Source of the DNA: Pardosa pseudoannulata | Taxonomy: Eukaryota > Arthropoda > Arachnida > Araneae > Lycosidae | Length of the DNA stretch: 64,000 nt | Direction of reading: 5' to 3' | NCBI GenBank assembly: GCA_032207245.1 | Contig: CM063502.1 | Coordinates: forward strand, 137,137,498 to 137,201,497 | Part shown: positions 41,466-54,223 of the stretch, piece after piece | Layout of the letters: each line of letters starts with the position of its first letter | Position numbering within the stretch: the stretch's first letter is position 1 | Notes under the pieces: model-generated | What the model was told of the DNA's origin: nothing | Databases searched by the model: none | Seen by the model: the letters and a program-made list of their open reading frames with translations, nothing else | Program-made: the position numbers and the translations under genes

Positions 41466-41667
41466 AACTTAAATGTAACATTAGCCGAACGATGGCCGAT
41501 TGGTTAGGGTGCTGGCCTTCGGATCCGGAGTTCGTGGGTTCGAATCCCACTATGGCATGGATGTTCGTAGCCGTTCGGAATCGGCTTTAAGCAGTAGGTC
41601 CCGGTCTCATTAGCCCTCGTGTTGCATAAAGTAGACCGTAGCGCTCCAAACCAAACTTAAATGTAAC
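41466..41667 (+). mobile_element. tRNA-derived SINE, copy B, exact 14 bp TSD
   Basis: The body (41480-41653) lies between identical AACTTAAATGTAAC at 41466-41479 and 41654-41667. It has the best A box region (TGGCCGATTGGTTAGG) and B box (GGTTCGAATCC) of the family. The 3' domain contains GGTCCCGGTCTCATTAGCCC and TAGACCGTAGCGCTCCAAAC. It ends in CCAAAC rather than poly-A. It serves here as the family reference. Confidence 0.93.
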
Positions 41668-42247
41668 CTTATTATAAATTTCAAATGTATAAAGGCCAGA
41701 CTGACCATGGCACCACTCCTTCTGCCATCTTTCCAAAATCTGCTCTTTCATATTTTTCTTTATTAATGAAATCGGATATTTCTATCTTGTACTTTCAGTT
41801 TTAGTTAAAGCCATTTTTACCAAGATATCTACATATACGTTTCTTGAGAAACAAATGTGATGGGGACACCAAAGGATTTTCTTTTATTTTTATTAAATTA
41901 TACCCATTTTGTACTGAACTTCAAACTAACGTATTACATTTGAATGCCAGTGGCATCCTCCGTTTATTTAAAGTAAATTAGACATATACTAAACTGGTTA
42001 AATACTATATTTTAATAATATTAAAGATATTAAATATTAATTGAACAATAGTTAGAATTGTGTTGAATATTAACATATTAGTTTAAAAAGGAATAAAGCT
42101 GGCGAACTGACATTTTGTAGAACGATAGAGAGTATTAAGTTGATATTTTCCATTATATATAGAGCAGATCGGAAACAAAATGTCAGGGGCACAACTAGAT
42201 CTCACAACAGACCTAAATTCGGATTTCAACAAATTACAAGTTATTGT

Positions 42248-42307
42248 TATTTTAGGTAAATACGGTTTTAGGTAAGTACGGTTTTAGGTGTTATTTTAGG
42301 TAAGTAC
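42248..42307. repeat. Short minisatellite with TTTTAGGTAAGTAC unit
   Basis: Three to four copies of about 16-22 bases (TTTTAGGTAAATACGG, TTTTAGGTAAGTACGG, TTTTAGGTG, TTTTAGGTAAGTAC). The GGTAAGT core resembles a splice donor repeated by chance. Confidence 0.7.
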
Positions 42308-42490
42308 AAACATACGTCAAGTAGAAACTAATTAAAATTCATTCAGGAATGGTCGCAATGGATGTTTCTAATTTAAAAATTAATTTTTTCTTGTACTTTT
42401 GTATATACATTATGCCTAAATTAGTCAAAATGCATTAAAGCTTAATCAAAATAAGTATTCTCAGTGAAATATACTTTCAGATACCAACAT

Positions 42491-42700
42491 TCAAAACACT
42501 ACATGCCGAACGCTGGCCGATTGGTTCAGGAGCTGATCGTCAGTACCGGAGTTCGTGGGTTCAAATCCCACCATGGCATGGATGTTCGTAGCCGTTCAGA
42601 ATCGGCTTTCAGCAGTAGGTCCCGGTCTCATTATCCCTCGTGTGCAAAACAGTAGACCGTAGCATTGAAAAACCAAACCAAACCAATCAAAACACTACAT
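42491..42700 (+). mobile_element. tRNA-derived SINE, copy C, exact 14 bp TSD
   Basis: The body (42505-42686) is flanked by TCAAAACACTACAT at 42491-42504 and 42687-42700. The head has CTGGCCGATTGGTTCAGG and GGGTTCAAATCCCACCATGG, and the 3' end has a longer (CAAAC)n tail, AACCAAACCAAACCAA. A 63-codon frame across it is not a gene. Confidence 0.93.
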
Positions 42701-44706
42701 CGTGCTTCACATTCACAAAACAGAGTAATACCTACTAAAATAATAAGGAAAGGGCATAACTTTAACACAGGTATAAATGTAAAAACACAATATTTCAAGC
42801 TTAGAAATTAAGACGGCATTAGCTATAACATATTTTGACAACGTTATTCAGTAATGAAAATGGTGGATTTGACATCGGTGGCTGATTGCAGCTCCCTCTT
42901 CTGAATAGAGCACAATAAGCCTTGAAATTTTTCCCGATTACAAATACTTCCTACACTTAGAAAGTACAAGGAAGTAAAAATAAACAAAAATAAAATTCTA
43001 CCCTTAATTGTATCTTTAATTTATTTTTTTTAATTGGAAAATTAAAAATTACTTTAGAAAAAGTTCCATGGGTTTTACCATAGTAAAAAAATTATATAGA
43101 TATTTTGTTTTCTCTTAAATAGGACATATCATTGCATATAATTTCTTTAAAAAATTTAAAATTTGTTGCAAGTCGGGTTTCGCACAATTATCTCAGTGTA
43201 ACATTTATTCTACCATTTGTATTGTCTGTCTGTATATACAATATCAATGCTTAAGTAAAAAGTCATACAAAAATATTTTTTTTGTTTATAGATTACATGG
43301 TATAAAGTATTTTCAACCGCGTTGTTTGATAGATAATATTTTTGAGAACAATTATTTTAAGCCTTCGATTTCCGGTTCTTTTAATCAAATTGATTAAAAG
43401 CCATAAATCATTAGAGACTCTAAACTTAACACAACTTGGTAGAAATCATTTCAGCAATCATTGACTATTGATATGTTCAGGTTTACAGTTTACAAACATT
43501 GGAATGTGATTACAAATGTACTACGTGATGTATTTCGGAAACTATTATGAACATTCTCGTTTGTTGTAGATACTGAGTTGTACAGGTTAATAAAATGCAA
43601 CAAAATAATTTACTGTTTAAACTAATTACAATTCCTGAGAAAAAATTTGTAAAAAACATTACAAATTTCTCTCTTACGTTACAAATTTGTAAAGTTGGAT
43701 TTTTGTGCCATTTAAAGATCTTTTAAACAGTTCATTTTTCTAACTAAGTATGGAAAAATTAATATTTTAAAGAAAACTATTTAACTTTATTTTAATGTCA
43801 ATTGGAGGTATAGGGGAATAAATCAACAGTGATATTTGGTGGCCAAGCATATTGCATCTGTAAGCCTTATGTTATTCCTCCTTGTAAGACAACTAGTATC
43901 TTTAGAAAAATGTCAGTTTTCCAATTTCATATACATTAGATCGTAAAATTTAGAAAAGTTTCCTTAGATCTGTAGAGAATTACTTGTGATAAAATATAAG
44001 TTGAAACATATTTCTCCTCATTTCTAAAAGGATTAAAAAGGCCTAGTCAATGCTATTTTTAGTTATTTGGAAAAAGATATGTAATTATATTCATATATTC
44101 AGAGTTTAACAAGTTTGAAAGAGAAACCTTTCAATGAAAGCTATACGAGTCGCATATAATTTTTTTTCCTAAAATATAGTAGAAAAATAATTTGCTCCTT
44201 GAAAGACTGGTGAATTTTTATTTTATGTCGTTGCTTAACCTTATAGCTTTAAAATTATATTTTGATGTATAGCAGAGTGACCATATTGTAACAATCGATC
44301 AATAATAAGCCATAGTGTGTCATTAGTGCTGTCAAATGCACTGAAGCGTTAAGAGCAGCTTAGATTAACCGTAATAACATTGTAGTGCGTGACTAATATA
44401 TAGCTTGTCCTTCCTGATAAGGTAGCGACTACAGTCACTACAAGGGGAAATTCACAATCATCAACCACCTATGTCCAATGATTCAGTGACAAGGAGTAAT
44501 TTAACATGGGTAATTGTAAAGATTTGGTAGCGTATTGTGTATTTTTAAAGTTATTTAAAAAAGAATAAAATATTAAAGCACTGTTTTAATTTAAATAAAA
44601 CGATTGTTTCCAATTAGCTTTAGAATTTCATATATATTACTAAACATAACCAATTTTATCTAGCAACAAGAATTATTACAGATGAACTATTTGTCATAAA
44701 GCATTT
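42701..44706 (+). other. AT-rich intron stretch, nothing recognised
   Basis: A moderately GC patch at 44270-44510 has no recognisable identity. Confidence 0.45.
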
Positions 44707-44734
44707 GGATGGATGGATGGATGGATGGATGGGT

Positions 44735-44787
<53 letters not shown>
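44707..44787. repeat. Compound (GGAT)n(AT)n microsatellite
   Basis: Seven GGAT-type tetranucleotides, one of them GGGT, run into about 48 bases of alternating TA. Confidence 0.95.
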
Positions 44788-44792
<5 letters not shown>

Positions 44793-47700
44793 TTTATCAC
44801 AGTAACTAAATATTTAAAAATACCGCGTAATACTTATTTAAAGAAGAGGTATTCACCTAAATATCATTTAAAAGTTATATTTCCCCAAAATGTTTAATAT
44901 GCTTAAATAAAGCAAAGCCATGCATTTAATATTGCAGTATTTTTCACATATTTATAATTGCCAGAGTAACTTATTGGGTATCGTCTTAGGGTTATATCAC
45001 GTATGGTTACCATATATAATTATACAACTGCAATATTTCTACTGATTTTGTTACATTTGTTTCACCTTTGAGTTCGATGATAGAAATTAATTTGATAAAC
45101 ACATCCAATACTTTACCTATATTTTAAGGTCTATTTAGTCTTATGATTTTGCTGCTTAATATATAGATTGTTTTGAGTATTTTTTTACTTATATATATGC
45201 AACATTTTATTATTCCTAACGGTTTAAATCAAGTACGCAATATATTGTACCATTATATTCCTACTAATTTCTTTTTAACGATTGCTTACTGAGTCACGTT
45301 GTCATTTCAGTCATTAAAGTTACCGATCGAAATCTTGATTGTGGTTAGCATTTTCAGCATCGAATTATGGCACCTTACTTATAAATATTAATTAAATGTT
45401 CAAATAAAATGTTCAATGAATTTACTGTTTACAACGAGATTCAAATTTGTCATATCTGCAAACATTTTTTATTTTTTTCAATTTTTGTGCAAAATTAAAT
45501 AGTTTTGAACATCAAAGTACACTTAATCATCAAAAGAATACTAAAGAGGTTGCACTATTTTTATACTCCCATTTAACTATATCTTTAATCTTAATACTTT
45601 ATGCTAAAATTTATTAAATACAGTTCTGATATTACAGCACTGTATTTAATGAAAGAATCTTAGCACTGTATAATATAAGCTGTTCAAAAAGTAACTAGAA
45701 TAATATGTAACAAAGAATTTCTTAAATATAGCAAAATACACTAAGCTTTCTATTTTCTGATTTTCCGGAGATTATCCTAATTAAATAAATTGCCTGTTTC
45801 TTTCTCCATTTCAAAATGCTGAATCAGCAGTGTATTATATCCTAATTTGAGTCTAATGTTATTTTCAAGTCTCAACTAAAGTTTATGGAAAAATATTTAA
45901 ATTTTTTTTTTGTAAAATATACATGTAAAGGTTGTTATGTATATTTTCTCTTAAGTATCACAGTAAACGTCTGTAGCAACGCGACTGCAAGACCAAACTT
46001 AAAAATTGTCCTCTGAATTCTTTCAAATCTTGGCAATTTAACCATATAAAAGCATTTGAGCTACAAACTAGAACTCAGTACTTCTGTCGCAGTCTTTAAA
46101 GCTCTCTGAATTTCAACAGAATGTGATAACGGGGTCATGTTTTAATTATACCCAGTTATAATAAACATTTGCATAACATGTGAAACTCCTTTAGAATATT
46201 TCAAAGGAGAAAATTGTTTTTATTCGTTTGCGAAAATCCTTTCAGCACAACAAGTTTATTCAAATTGTTTTCTATAAAGTTTCTGTAAATATTTCATTAA
46301 AATCAATTTCATTCTAAGTATTGCAAAAATCTTTTCATTTCTGTTTAAATTTTAGGTAGGTTGTTAAAATAGTTTTACATTTAAAAAATGCAGTCCTTGT
46401 TATATTTTTTGTAAATGAATAATAGTTACGTTATTATGTTAAAATCTTCCTATCAGGATTTTTCTATTTGAGAAAGAGACGTTATGGGGCTCGTAGTAAT
46501 TTCCTCAACTGCTAGATAGAGAGTTTACATTAATCCATAATGAGGGTGTAAGTAAAAAAAATCCTAATGAGAGAAGCAAATTTACATGTTCTTATTTTTA
46601 TTTTATTAATGTCCTTGAAGTCTTACATCAAAGGCTTAATTTATTTTAAATGAGTTCAGGTGCTACTGCCTCACTTCTGAAATTTTCTTTTAAATATTCT
46701 TTAATAAATACACATCCTAAAATGTTTTAGATTATATGCAACAGCTAAGAAGGAAATAAATATTGAACACAGTTTATCAGTAGCATGTTTCATAGATACG
46801 CTCTTTATAAATAGTCTTTATAAATAAAAGTTTTTATTTTATATTTGCATATGTAAACAAAATATAAAAGAAATAAAAGAAAATGTTAAAACATGTGGTT
46901 AATTTATTTATAATTAATGTAATTCAACTAGCCCATTAGTGAACAATATTAAATTTATACAAAAATTTAAAATAGTGTAATTTACTACCTATGTTAGATA
47001 TAATATTGTCTATTGCAATTTTGGCTGCAGTCCGGTTTGAAAGTAATACAGATGTCTTAGTTTAATGGCAAGTGTCTTAGTTTCGCTCCAGTCTAATGAA
47101 TGGTTTTATATGCAACAATATAAGACATAAAAACAATGGATGCAAATGTGCAAATGTACTTGTAATTTATATGCTTGATTAAGGGATCTGATAATTTTTA
47201 AAGGATTCTTAATGCATTCTGATATTGTATGCATTCTCGATAGACCGTTAAGTCATTAAACACTTCATAAAATTATACAAAACTTTGTGATATATTTAAT
47301 ACTTATTTTAACACTTAAACATTTATGAACTAATTCACTCTAATCTGTTATAATGAAAAATATAAAAGTATTTTACAGTTTTCATTAATCAATACGGAAG
47401 AATTTTTGATAAATAAGTATATGCTATATCACGTACTGACAATAACTTCATTGAAAATAGAGATAACTGAAAAAATAATGACCTGAAAACTACACAATAT
47501 AGGTTGAATTAATTTTAAAATCTTATACAAATTTCCTAAAACACATGAAAATCTTAAAAAAATTAAGTAAGTAAAACTATAATTACTTAGTCATTAAAAA
47601 AGTATAACTGTAAAAAAGCATAAATGTGTGAAAGAGAGAAATCGATCTATGGATAACACAATTATATACCCACAGTAGAAAATTTAGGGTAATCTATTGA

Positions 47701-47969
47701 ATGAAATTTATTTTGTCTTACGGAATTGATATTACGGCTTTAATTATAATTCAAGGATAAATCTCTTAGAAATACGAGAACTCAAGATAAATATAAAATC
47801 TACAGATCATACTTTAAATAATTCAGATAATTATTCAAAGGATGATAATAAAAGAATATTTAATTAAATTTTGTTCGTTTGATACTTCAAATAAGCTTAA
47901 TGTGAATTCTTAATGAAAATTCACTGTTAAACTTTGCTTTATTCATGTACTGATAACATTGTTCTGGTT
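44788..47969 (+). other. AT-rich intron stretch, nothing recognised
   Basis: No exon, RNA gene or transposon end seen. Confidence 0.5.
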
Positions 47970-48010
47970 AACTACGGATTATTTTATTTATAATAAAATA
48001 ATCCGTAGTT
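47970..48010. repeat. Exact hairpin, 19 bp arms
   Basis: AACTACGGATTATTTTATT (47970-47988), spacer TAT, then its exact reverse complement AATAAAATAATCCGTAGTT (47992-48010). The ACTACGGAT ends make a purely compositional origin unlikely. Confidence 0.92.
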
Positions 48011-49969
48011 TTAGTTTTTCCAATAGGTTAATTACTCTTTACCAATATAAAAACAGATATTTTTCTTAACTTTGTTAAACCTCCTTTGTACAAATCATTA
48101 TAAAATTAAACTTATCTTAAAAATTACCCACATTGTAGTAGAAAAATAACGAATTCATTTGTGTCTGGAGTTTGATAGCATTAATATATTTGTTATGCTA
48201 CCATTGGGATTCTAAAAAAATAATTTCCCAATTAATTTGCAGAATTGTATCTATATGCATTTCACATATGTATCCTAAATTTGTTCTCATACATTAATTC
48301 ATATAAATTCGTTGAATGTGTAGAGTAATAGTTACTTTTGAGAAAGGGTCACAAATTTTTGAATTATATACTATTATATAGTAATTTGGCTTGTCTTTGT
48401 TCTTGATTTTTTGCCCTTTAAATCCCGTTATATGAAAGCAGGATGTTAATTATTTGGATTAAAATAAAATTGCATAGCAAAATCGTTATAAAATCTAATT
48501 GGTTGTTAAAAAATTGTTTATATAGAAGATTTGGTAGGGTTCAATTTGAACTCTTTCATATTTCATATACATAAGAAATACATAAATTCGCTGATATTCA
48601 TTCATCGTACTTACACATAAATAGATTTTATTTTCTCCGTTAAAACGGAATGACTTTATTTATAATACGATTACATAGCAACTTTGTAGTTTGAATACAG
48701 AATTGCGTGACAGTAAATGAAAGAATTGGTAACCTACTTGCAAAACTTACTGGTAGTTCCACAGTTTTTTATAGTTATAATCTGCATAGGAATATAATTT
48801 TAAGGGTAAAATATGACAGGGCTAAATGTTATATTTTGCTCCAAAAATCTTGTAATAACAAAGTACATTTCAATCAGGAATAAAAGTATATATAGTTAGA
48901 TTTTGTAGAAAAAAACACTGGAAGACATATTTAGCACTCACAACTGAAGGTTATTTAGGGAATTTAATTAATATTCATATTTATTTGCAGCTAAATACTA
49001 ATGAAGTTTGATAATTTTTGGAGAAATATAAAAAGTTTAAGAACTATAAAATTTTCAGCCACATATCAACATTTGGGGATAAGTTTTTATTCAAGAATTA
49101 CTTTTATTTATTAATTCAAACATTAATAAAAAATCTATGACATACACTAGCATTAATTGAAAATATATCTTTCTCTAGACAGTTGCATTCACTAAATTTC
49201 TTTCCTTTTCAATGAATGTTTTTTTTCATCAAAACATGAAAGAATAGAAAGTGCTGAAACAACAAATATTATTTGTTCATTATCTATCAGTATATTTATG
49301 TAAAATGTAATCATGGATTTATAGTGACATTGTTATGGTCCCTTTCTATTGAGAATATAATAAAGAGCAGCACGATTGTTTAGATAGTTGATCCATATCC
49401 ATATGTCATCTATCTATTTCCCATATATTTATACACCTGACGCATACAGCTTCAGTGTTGTTATACAATCAGTTAGAAAGCTTTAATGGCCCGTTGATCA
49501 CTGAATATGTAGATCAAACTCCCTAGCAGAGCACACTTATTGATCCCGTTCTGTTCTAAATTATCGTTTCTCAGTGATCGAATACTGATAACTCTACAAC
49601 TATGGCTCTTCAGTAACAGCCAATGCAGTTTCTAAAGTCCAGCTTCTGGATAATTATTGACCTCACATAATTGTTTATCGACTTTGAAAAGACCCAATTT
49701 GTTAAAGGAAACATTACTTAAGGGGATTATATTAAACCAGTTTCCCAAAGTATTGGGTTACATTTTATCTTTTTTTAAGAAATAATATTACAAAGTAAAA
49801 ATAAAAAACAAAGCCAATTAAATTAATTCAACAAAGGAAATATTATATACTTGTAATTTTAAACTCCTATGATTATTTTATGCTATAATTTTATTCAATT
49901 GTATCATTTAGAAATTTTCGATAAAATATAATTCTAGTAATTCTTCCTGATTTAAGGAGTTTTAAACCA
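48011..49969 (+). other. AT-rich intron stretch, nothing recognised
   Basis: The segment 49330-49680 is less AT-rich, but no element ends or exon were identified. Confidence 0.45.
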
Positions 49970-50275
49970 CTTTACGCTAGACCGTGTAACTGATCTTTCA
50001 GACTACTGGAAATGATTTATTGGACTAATCTTTTACTTTTTCTTCATGGAAGATTATACATATGTCTAGACTCATTTAAATTTTCGCGCATTTTTAATAA
50101 ATGTGTTTGATTATGGACTAAAAATTTCGTCGAAAAATTATGTTTCTCCATCGTGGTATCGGGACTTGAAAACATGACTAATTTAATCATATAACACATC
50201 TACAATCTAAAATTATCCAGCTTGTAGTAATGATGCTAATGGGATTTGAAAAGAACTTAATGATTGTTACAATGT
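49970..50275 (+). repeat. Old direct repeat, copy 1 (partner 50505-50850)
   Basis: Shared landmarks in the same order: TTTACGCTAGACCGTGTAAC versus TTTTACGCCAGGCCATGCGAC; GACTCATTTAAATTTTCGCG versus GAGTCATTTGTATTTTCATG, each followed by CATTTTTxA; and ATTATCCAGCTTGTAGTAAT versus ATTATCCAACATAGCAGGAA, each followed by GGGA and AAAAGAA. Strongly diverged, so an ancient duplication or two copies of one old element. Confidence 0.6.
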
Positions 50276-50396
50276 TTATTAAATGCATTGGTATGTCAGT
50301 TGATTAAACAAGGATTATAACGAAATAAATCAAAATAAAGAAAAAGAAGTGTTCTTAATCCGGCCTTATATCTTTCTTACACCATTCGGAATTGAT

Positions 50397-50445
50397 ACAA
50401 TATTTACAATATGTACAATATTTATAAAAATATATACAATATTTA
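50397..50445. repeat. Tandem ACAATATTTA-type repeat
   Basis: Four imperfect copies of ACAATATTTA or ACAATATGT motifs between the two copies of the old direct repeat. Confidence 0.6.
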
Positions 50446-50504
50446 TATTATCATTTTTATATTTTTTACATATTTTATGATCAACTAATACAACATTTAA
50501 TGAA

Positions 50505-50850
50505 TTTTACGCCAGGCCATGCGACAATTTTTTTAACATTTCCTTATATTTTTATAACCACCTGAAGTAGATAGTTTCACTTATTTATAACACGAAAATT
50601 ACTTATTAAAGGTATATTATACATCAGACTAGAGTCATTTGTATTTTCATGCATTTTTGAGAAACGTATTATATTACAGAATAAACTTTTCACCTGGAAA
50701 GTTTCGCTGAAAATTTAGAATTCTCTGTCAGAGCACCGATTCTCCAAAACGGGACAGCATTAATTATACATCCCATTTACAAGCTTAAATTATCCAACAT
50801 AGCAGGAATAATACGGATGGGAGCTAGAAAAGAATGCAAGGATGCAATGA
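50505..50850 (+). repeat. Old direct repeat, copy 2 (partner 49970-50275)
   Basis: Same block order as copy 1 with larger spacing. No coding content in either copy. Confidence 0.6.
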
Positions 50851-51410
50851 AGGTAACGAAGCTTGCTAGTTCTACTGGTTCGTCAGTATAAATAATGATA
50901 ACACTGTTGATTAAAATTAATGCAGTTTAAAAATTGAGACCCTTTTTCAGATAACATTTGGTATACAAACTCAACTTAATTTTTTTTAAAAGAAATACCG
51001 GTATGTATCATAGTATAAGAATATAATTTTTTTAAAGTTAAGATTAACTATTCGATTACTCCTTATTCGTTCTGTAATTGTACTTAGTAAATATTGTATA
51101 AGAAAAATAAATATAAGTGTATATACGCACCCGTGTGTGTTTATGTATAAGTGTATATAAAATCCTCTGTTTGTATTATTCTCTATGCAATCTAAATAGC
51201 TGTATTAACCTTTCTACAAAATGTTGCATGTTAAGATAAATCATGGGTAGGCTGTAAGCCAGTAAAATCAATCAAAGGTAAAGTCATAATGGAAATAGAA
51301 TATGTTTTTTGTCATATTTTGTATATAGTTTCCTTTTCATAACGTTTTATAATAACTAAAACCTAGATGTTCTATCTTCCCGGATTTGCACTGGTTTTAC
51401 TTCATCTCTT
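50851..51410 (+). other. AT-rich intron stretch, nothing recognised
   Basis: No supported feature. A few short GTGTATATA motifs at 51115-51165. Confidence 0.4.
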
Positions 51411-51496
51411 CAGTGTTATCTGGCATATTTATCTGGCAGTGTTATCTGGCATCTGGTGTTATTTGGCATATTTCTTCTTTAAAAAGAAGAAATATG
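51411..51496. repeat. Short tandem array ending in an exact hairpin
   Basis: CAGTGTTATCTGGCATATTT and variants (GTGTTATCTGGCATCTG, GTGTTATTTGGCATATTTC) are repeated with a period of about 20-24 bases at 51411-51475. The last copy merges into an exact inverted repeat: CATATTTCTTCTTT (51467-51480), AA, AAAGAAGAAATATG (51483-51496). Confidence 0.8.
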
Positions 51497-51547
51497 ACAA
51501 ATAAAAATAGATCATTTTTAAAATATCAAATCAAATTCCCTTAACTA

Positions 51548-51720
51548 GGTTTGATAAGGAGTGATACAGTCTACCATTTACCTACAGGACTTTAGATAGT
51601 GAGACCAGGACCTACTTCTTTAAGTCAATTCCGTACGGGTACTAATATCCATGCCATTGGAAGGATTCAAACCCATGAACTCGGGCACCGAAAATAAACA
51701 CTTTACCCATTCGCACATCA
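51548..51720 (-). mobile_element. Inverted, diverged copy of the 41-kb SINE family
   Basis: The plus strand has GAGACCAGGACCTACTTCTT with TAAGTC, then CCATGCCATTGGAAGGATTC and AAACCCATGAACTCGG, the reversed SINE order. Flanks AATTCCCTTAACTA (51534-51547) and AATTCCTTTACTA (51726-51738) look like a decayed target duplication. Confidence 0.75.
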
Positions 51721-51784
51721 TTTACAATTCCTTTACTAAGAGTAAAATATTTTTCAAAATTGAAATAACTTGACATTTAATTGA

Positions 51785-51962
51785 GTTTTGTTTGTTGTAC
51801 TATAGTCTAAATTTTTGCTACAAATAGCTTTTCCGACCCGGTCTTACATCTTAAAACTGCTTTCGAATCGTTAAAAACATCGATGTCAAAAGCAAGATTT
51901 GAATTTAGGAACTCCGGTATCGAGAAGCAGTAGCCAACCCATTCTGTCACCGTTTGGCAACA
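51785..51962 (-). mobile_element. Inverted, strongly diverged copy of the 41-kb SINE family
   Basis: The plus strand runs TTTGTTTGTTGTACTATAGTCT, CGACCCGGTCTTACATCTTA, GATTTGAATTTAGGAACTCC and GGTATCGA, and ends near CCGTTTGGCA, matching the reversed SINE from tail to head. It is older than copies A-C. Confidence 0.65.
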
Positions 51963-53541
51963 TCTTGTTTTGTTACGAGCCTGTAATTGACACGATTTGA
52001 GCTAATCAGTGATTATTTCATAAATCAACCAAATTCCTCAATTTTATTAATACTTTCGTGAGATCAGGCCTGGATTTTTTGTCTGTATATTTCATAGACA
52101 CTATTTAACTAATCTACCAAAGTAAGCAGTTACTTTTCCTTCAGTGAATTATTGCATTGATATATTGTTTTTGTTTTTCAGTTGATAATGAAACAAAATA
52201 TTTTATTTCTTTATGAAACTAAGTTACTTTATAGAAGAAATACTTTTCTATCGATTGTATAACATATTCTAAAAAAATAATTGAAATCATGAAATGAACA
52301 TAACATTTCTTTCAGCAACCTAAATTATAAAAGCTTATTAAACAAAATACTTATTATTAACAAGAAAATTTTCTTCGAAATAAATTTAAAAGAAGTAATA
52401 TTCATAAGTGATGTTCTAACTTCTAAATTGGTATTGAAACCCTTAATCTCGAAAATGTTTTAAAAATGAGTTTTGTGCAAATGTTAAATAAATATATACC
52501 AGTGTATGTGTGATGACTTTAATTAATTCCTTTTAACTAGGGTAGAGTAATTAATCTTGACCTCCGAAACGCTGATGACTTCATTAATTTTAATTTTGTA
52601 TTCATCCTCAGTTTGAGGAGATGTTAATGTGCAAATCTGACTGTATTTTCTCCAAGAAAAGTTATTCATATAAAATTAAACTCTCGACATATGAATCGAG
52701 TATTATGAATGGCCTAATGAGTAAATAATACGTTAATTTAAAATTATTTAAAAATTACCGGAATAGATTTTGAATAGCATTTTAATGGTATGTGAATTTT
52801 CCGAAATGCCCTGTTATAAGTGTTAGTAAATATGATGACTTTTTATACTACATATTTTACCGAAAGTTAATTGCATTTTTAGATGATAGTTTTGTAACTG
52901 CAAACAAATTATAGGTATGTTCAATAATAGCAAAGAACTGTGTTTATTTTTTTTAGTTCGATAGTTTTGAATATTTATGTATAATTTGGTTTCTAATACA
53001 TGATAAGAGCACTTACACAATTTTCTAATGTTAAGAAATTTAGTGAATTAACTGAACCAACATGTTTTCAAAATAAAGACCCATATTCAGATTTAATTTT
53101 ATTTCTACTATTTTTATATGCTTAAAAATATTATATATTTCTTTTTACCTCAAACACGCTAATAAAGGTATTCAATAAAAATTGCCTGATTCAAACAAAT
53201 CTTATGAAATATCCTTCTTATGCTCTCCTATAAAATTTAAAGTTTGTAATTTCAGTGTAAATCTGTACATTGAATCAGATATTCTTCCTTACAAGAATTT
53301 AACATTTTTGCTCATGAGAGATTTGGTATGAAAATAATATAATATTACATTTTTTATAAGAGCATGCTCTGACACATAATATAAAGAGTTATTAAAAAAA
53401 GATTTTTACCAGCAGAACGACCGTAAGCATGGAGCCTTAAATATCAAAATGATATATCATAATATGATATGGATGATAATATATCAAAGATCTATTATAT
53501 TGTGTTATCATGGTGATATATGAATTAAACATTACAAAAAT

Positions 53542-53543
<2 letters not shown>
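51963..53543 (+). other. AT-rich intron stretch
   Basis: Nothing recognised except imperfect repeats of ATGATATATC-type words at 53445-53520. Confidence 0.45.

Positions 53544-53572
<29 letters not shown>
53544..53572. repeat. 29-base T homopolymer
   Basis: An uninterrupted T run followed by GTATTTC. On the minus strand it would be a poly-A tract, but no retroposed body is recognisable beside it. Confidence 0.9.
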
Positions 53573-54223
53573 GTATTTCAAACCGAATAAATCTCTTCTC
53601 GTACGGGTAATATTTAATTCTTGAATTTTGAAGAACTGAACTAAACTCCTGTAAAAGAAAGAAAGTCTGTACCATTCCGTATTATAATAAAGCTAATTCG
53701 ATTAAATCATACAATTCTAACTGATAGAGAAGAATCAGACATATATGTATTTTTGAAGCTACAATTAGCTGTTTATTGTAAGTCAAAATAAAATCAAGAT
53801 CAAAACTTCCAATTATATACAAACAAAATGTACCATAATAAAGCAGAGGTAAAGTGGTATATCAAAGATAAAAGTTTAATTTATGAACACATAATGCTTA
53901 CAACGGCTTGACGGAATTTTAAATATAGTGGGCAAAGAAACAGATTTTGTAAGATCATAGTAAATAATATATTTAATTTTCATGCGTTGAAGTTTTTGAT
54001 CTAAATGAAGCAAGTATATCCAGAAAAGCTTCACGTAAATACATAGGTGAAACACATATGCTTTTAAAAATAAAGAAGCACCGATTAGTGAGCGGAAAAG
54101 AAAACCAGATGGGACACAGACAAGTGGAGGCACCTATCTGTACGAGACGCAAACCAGAAAACGGCGAGGAATACAAATGTTAAAACATTACAATCAATCA
54201 GGCAATATATCCATACCTTTGTA

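Noticed and set aside
41123..42600. tRNA genes at the three SINE heads
   Set aside because: The A and B boxes are present, but the heads are fused to a shared 3' body, have target duplications and lack a clean cloverleaf, so they are SINEs rather than tRNA genes.
42464..42655. 63-codon plus-strand frame
   Set aside because: It lies mostly across SINE copy C, including its tRNA-like head, so it is not a gene.
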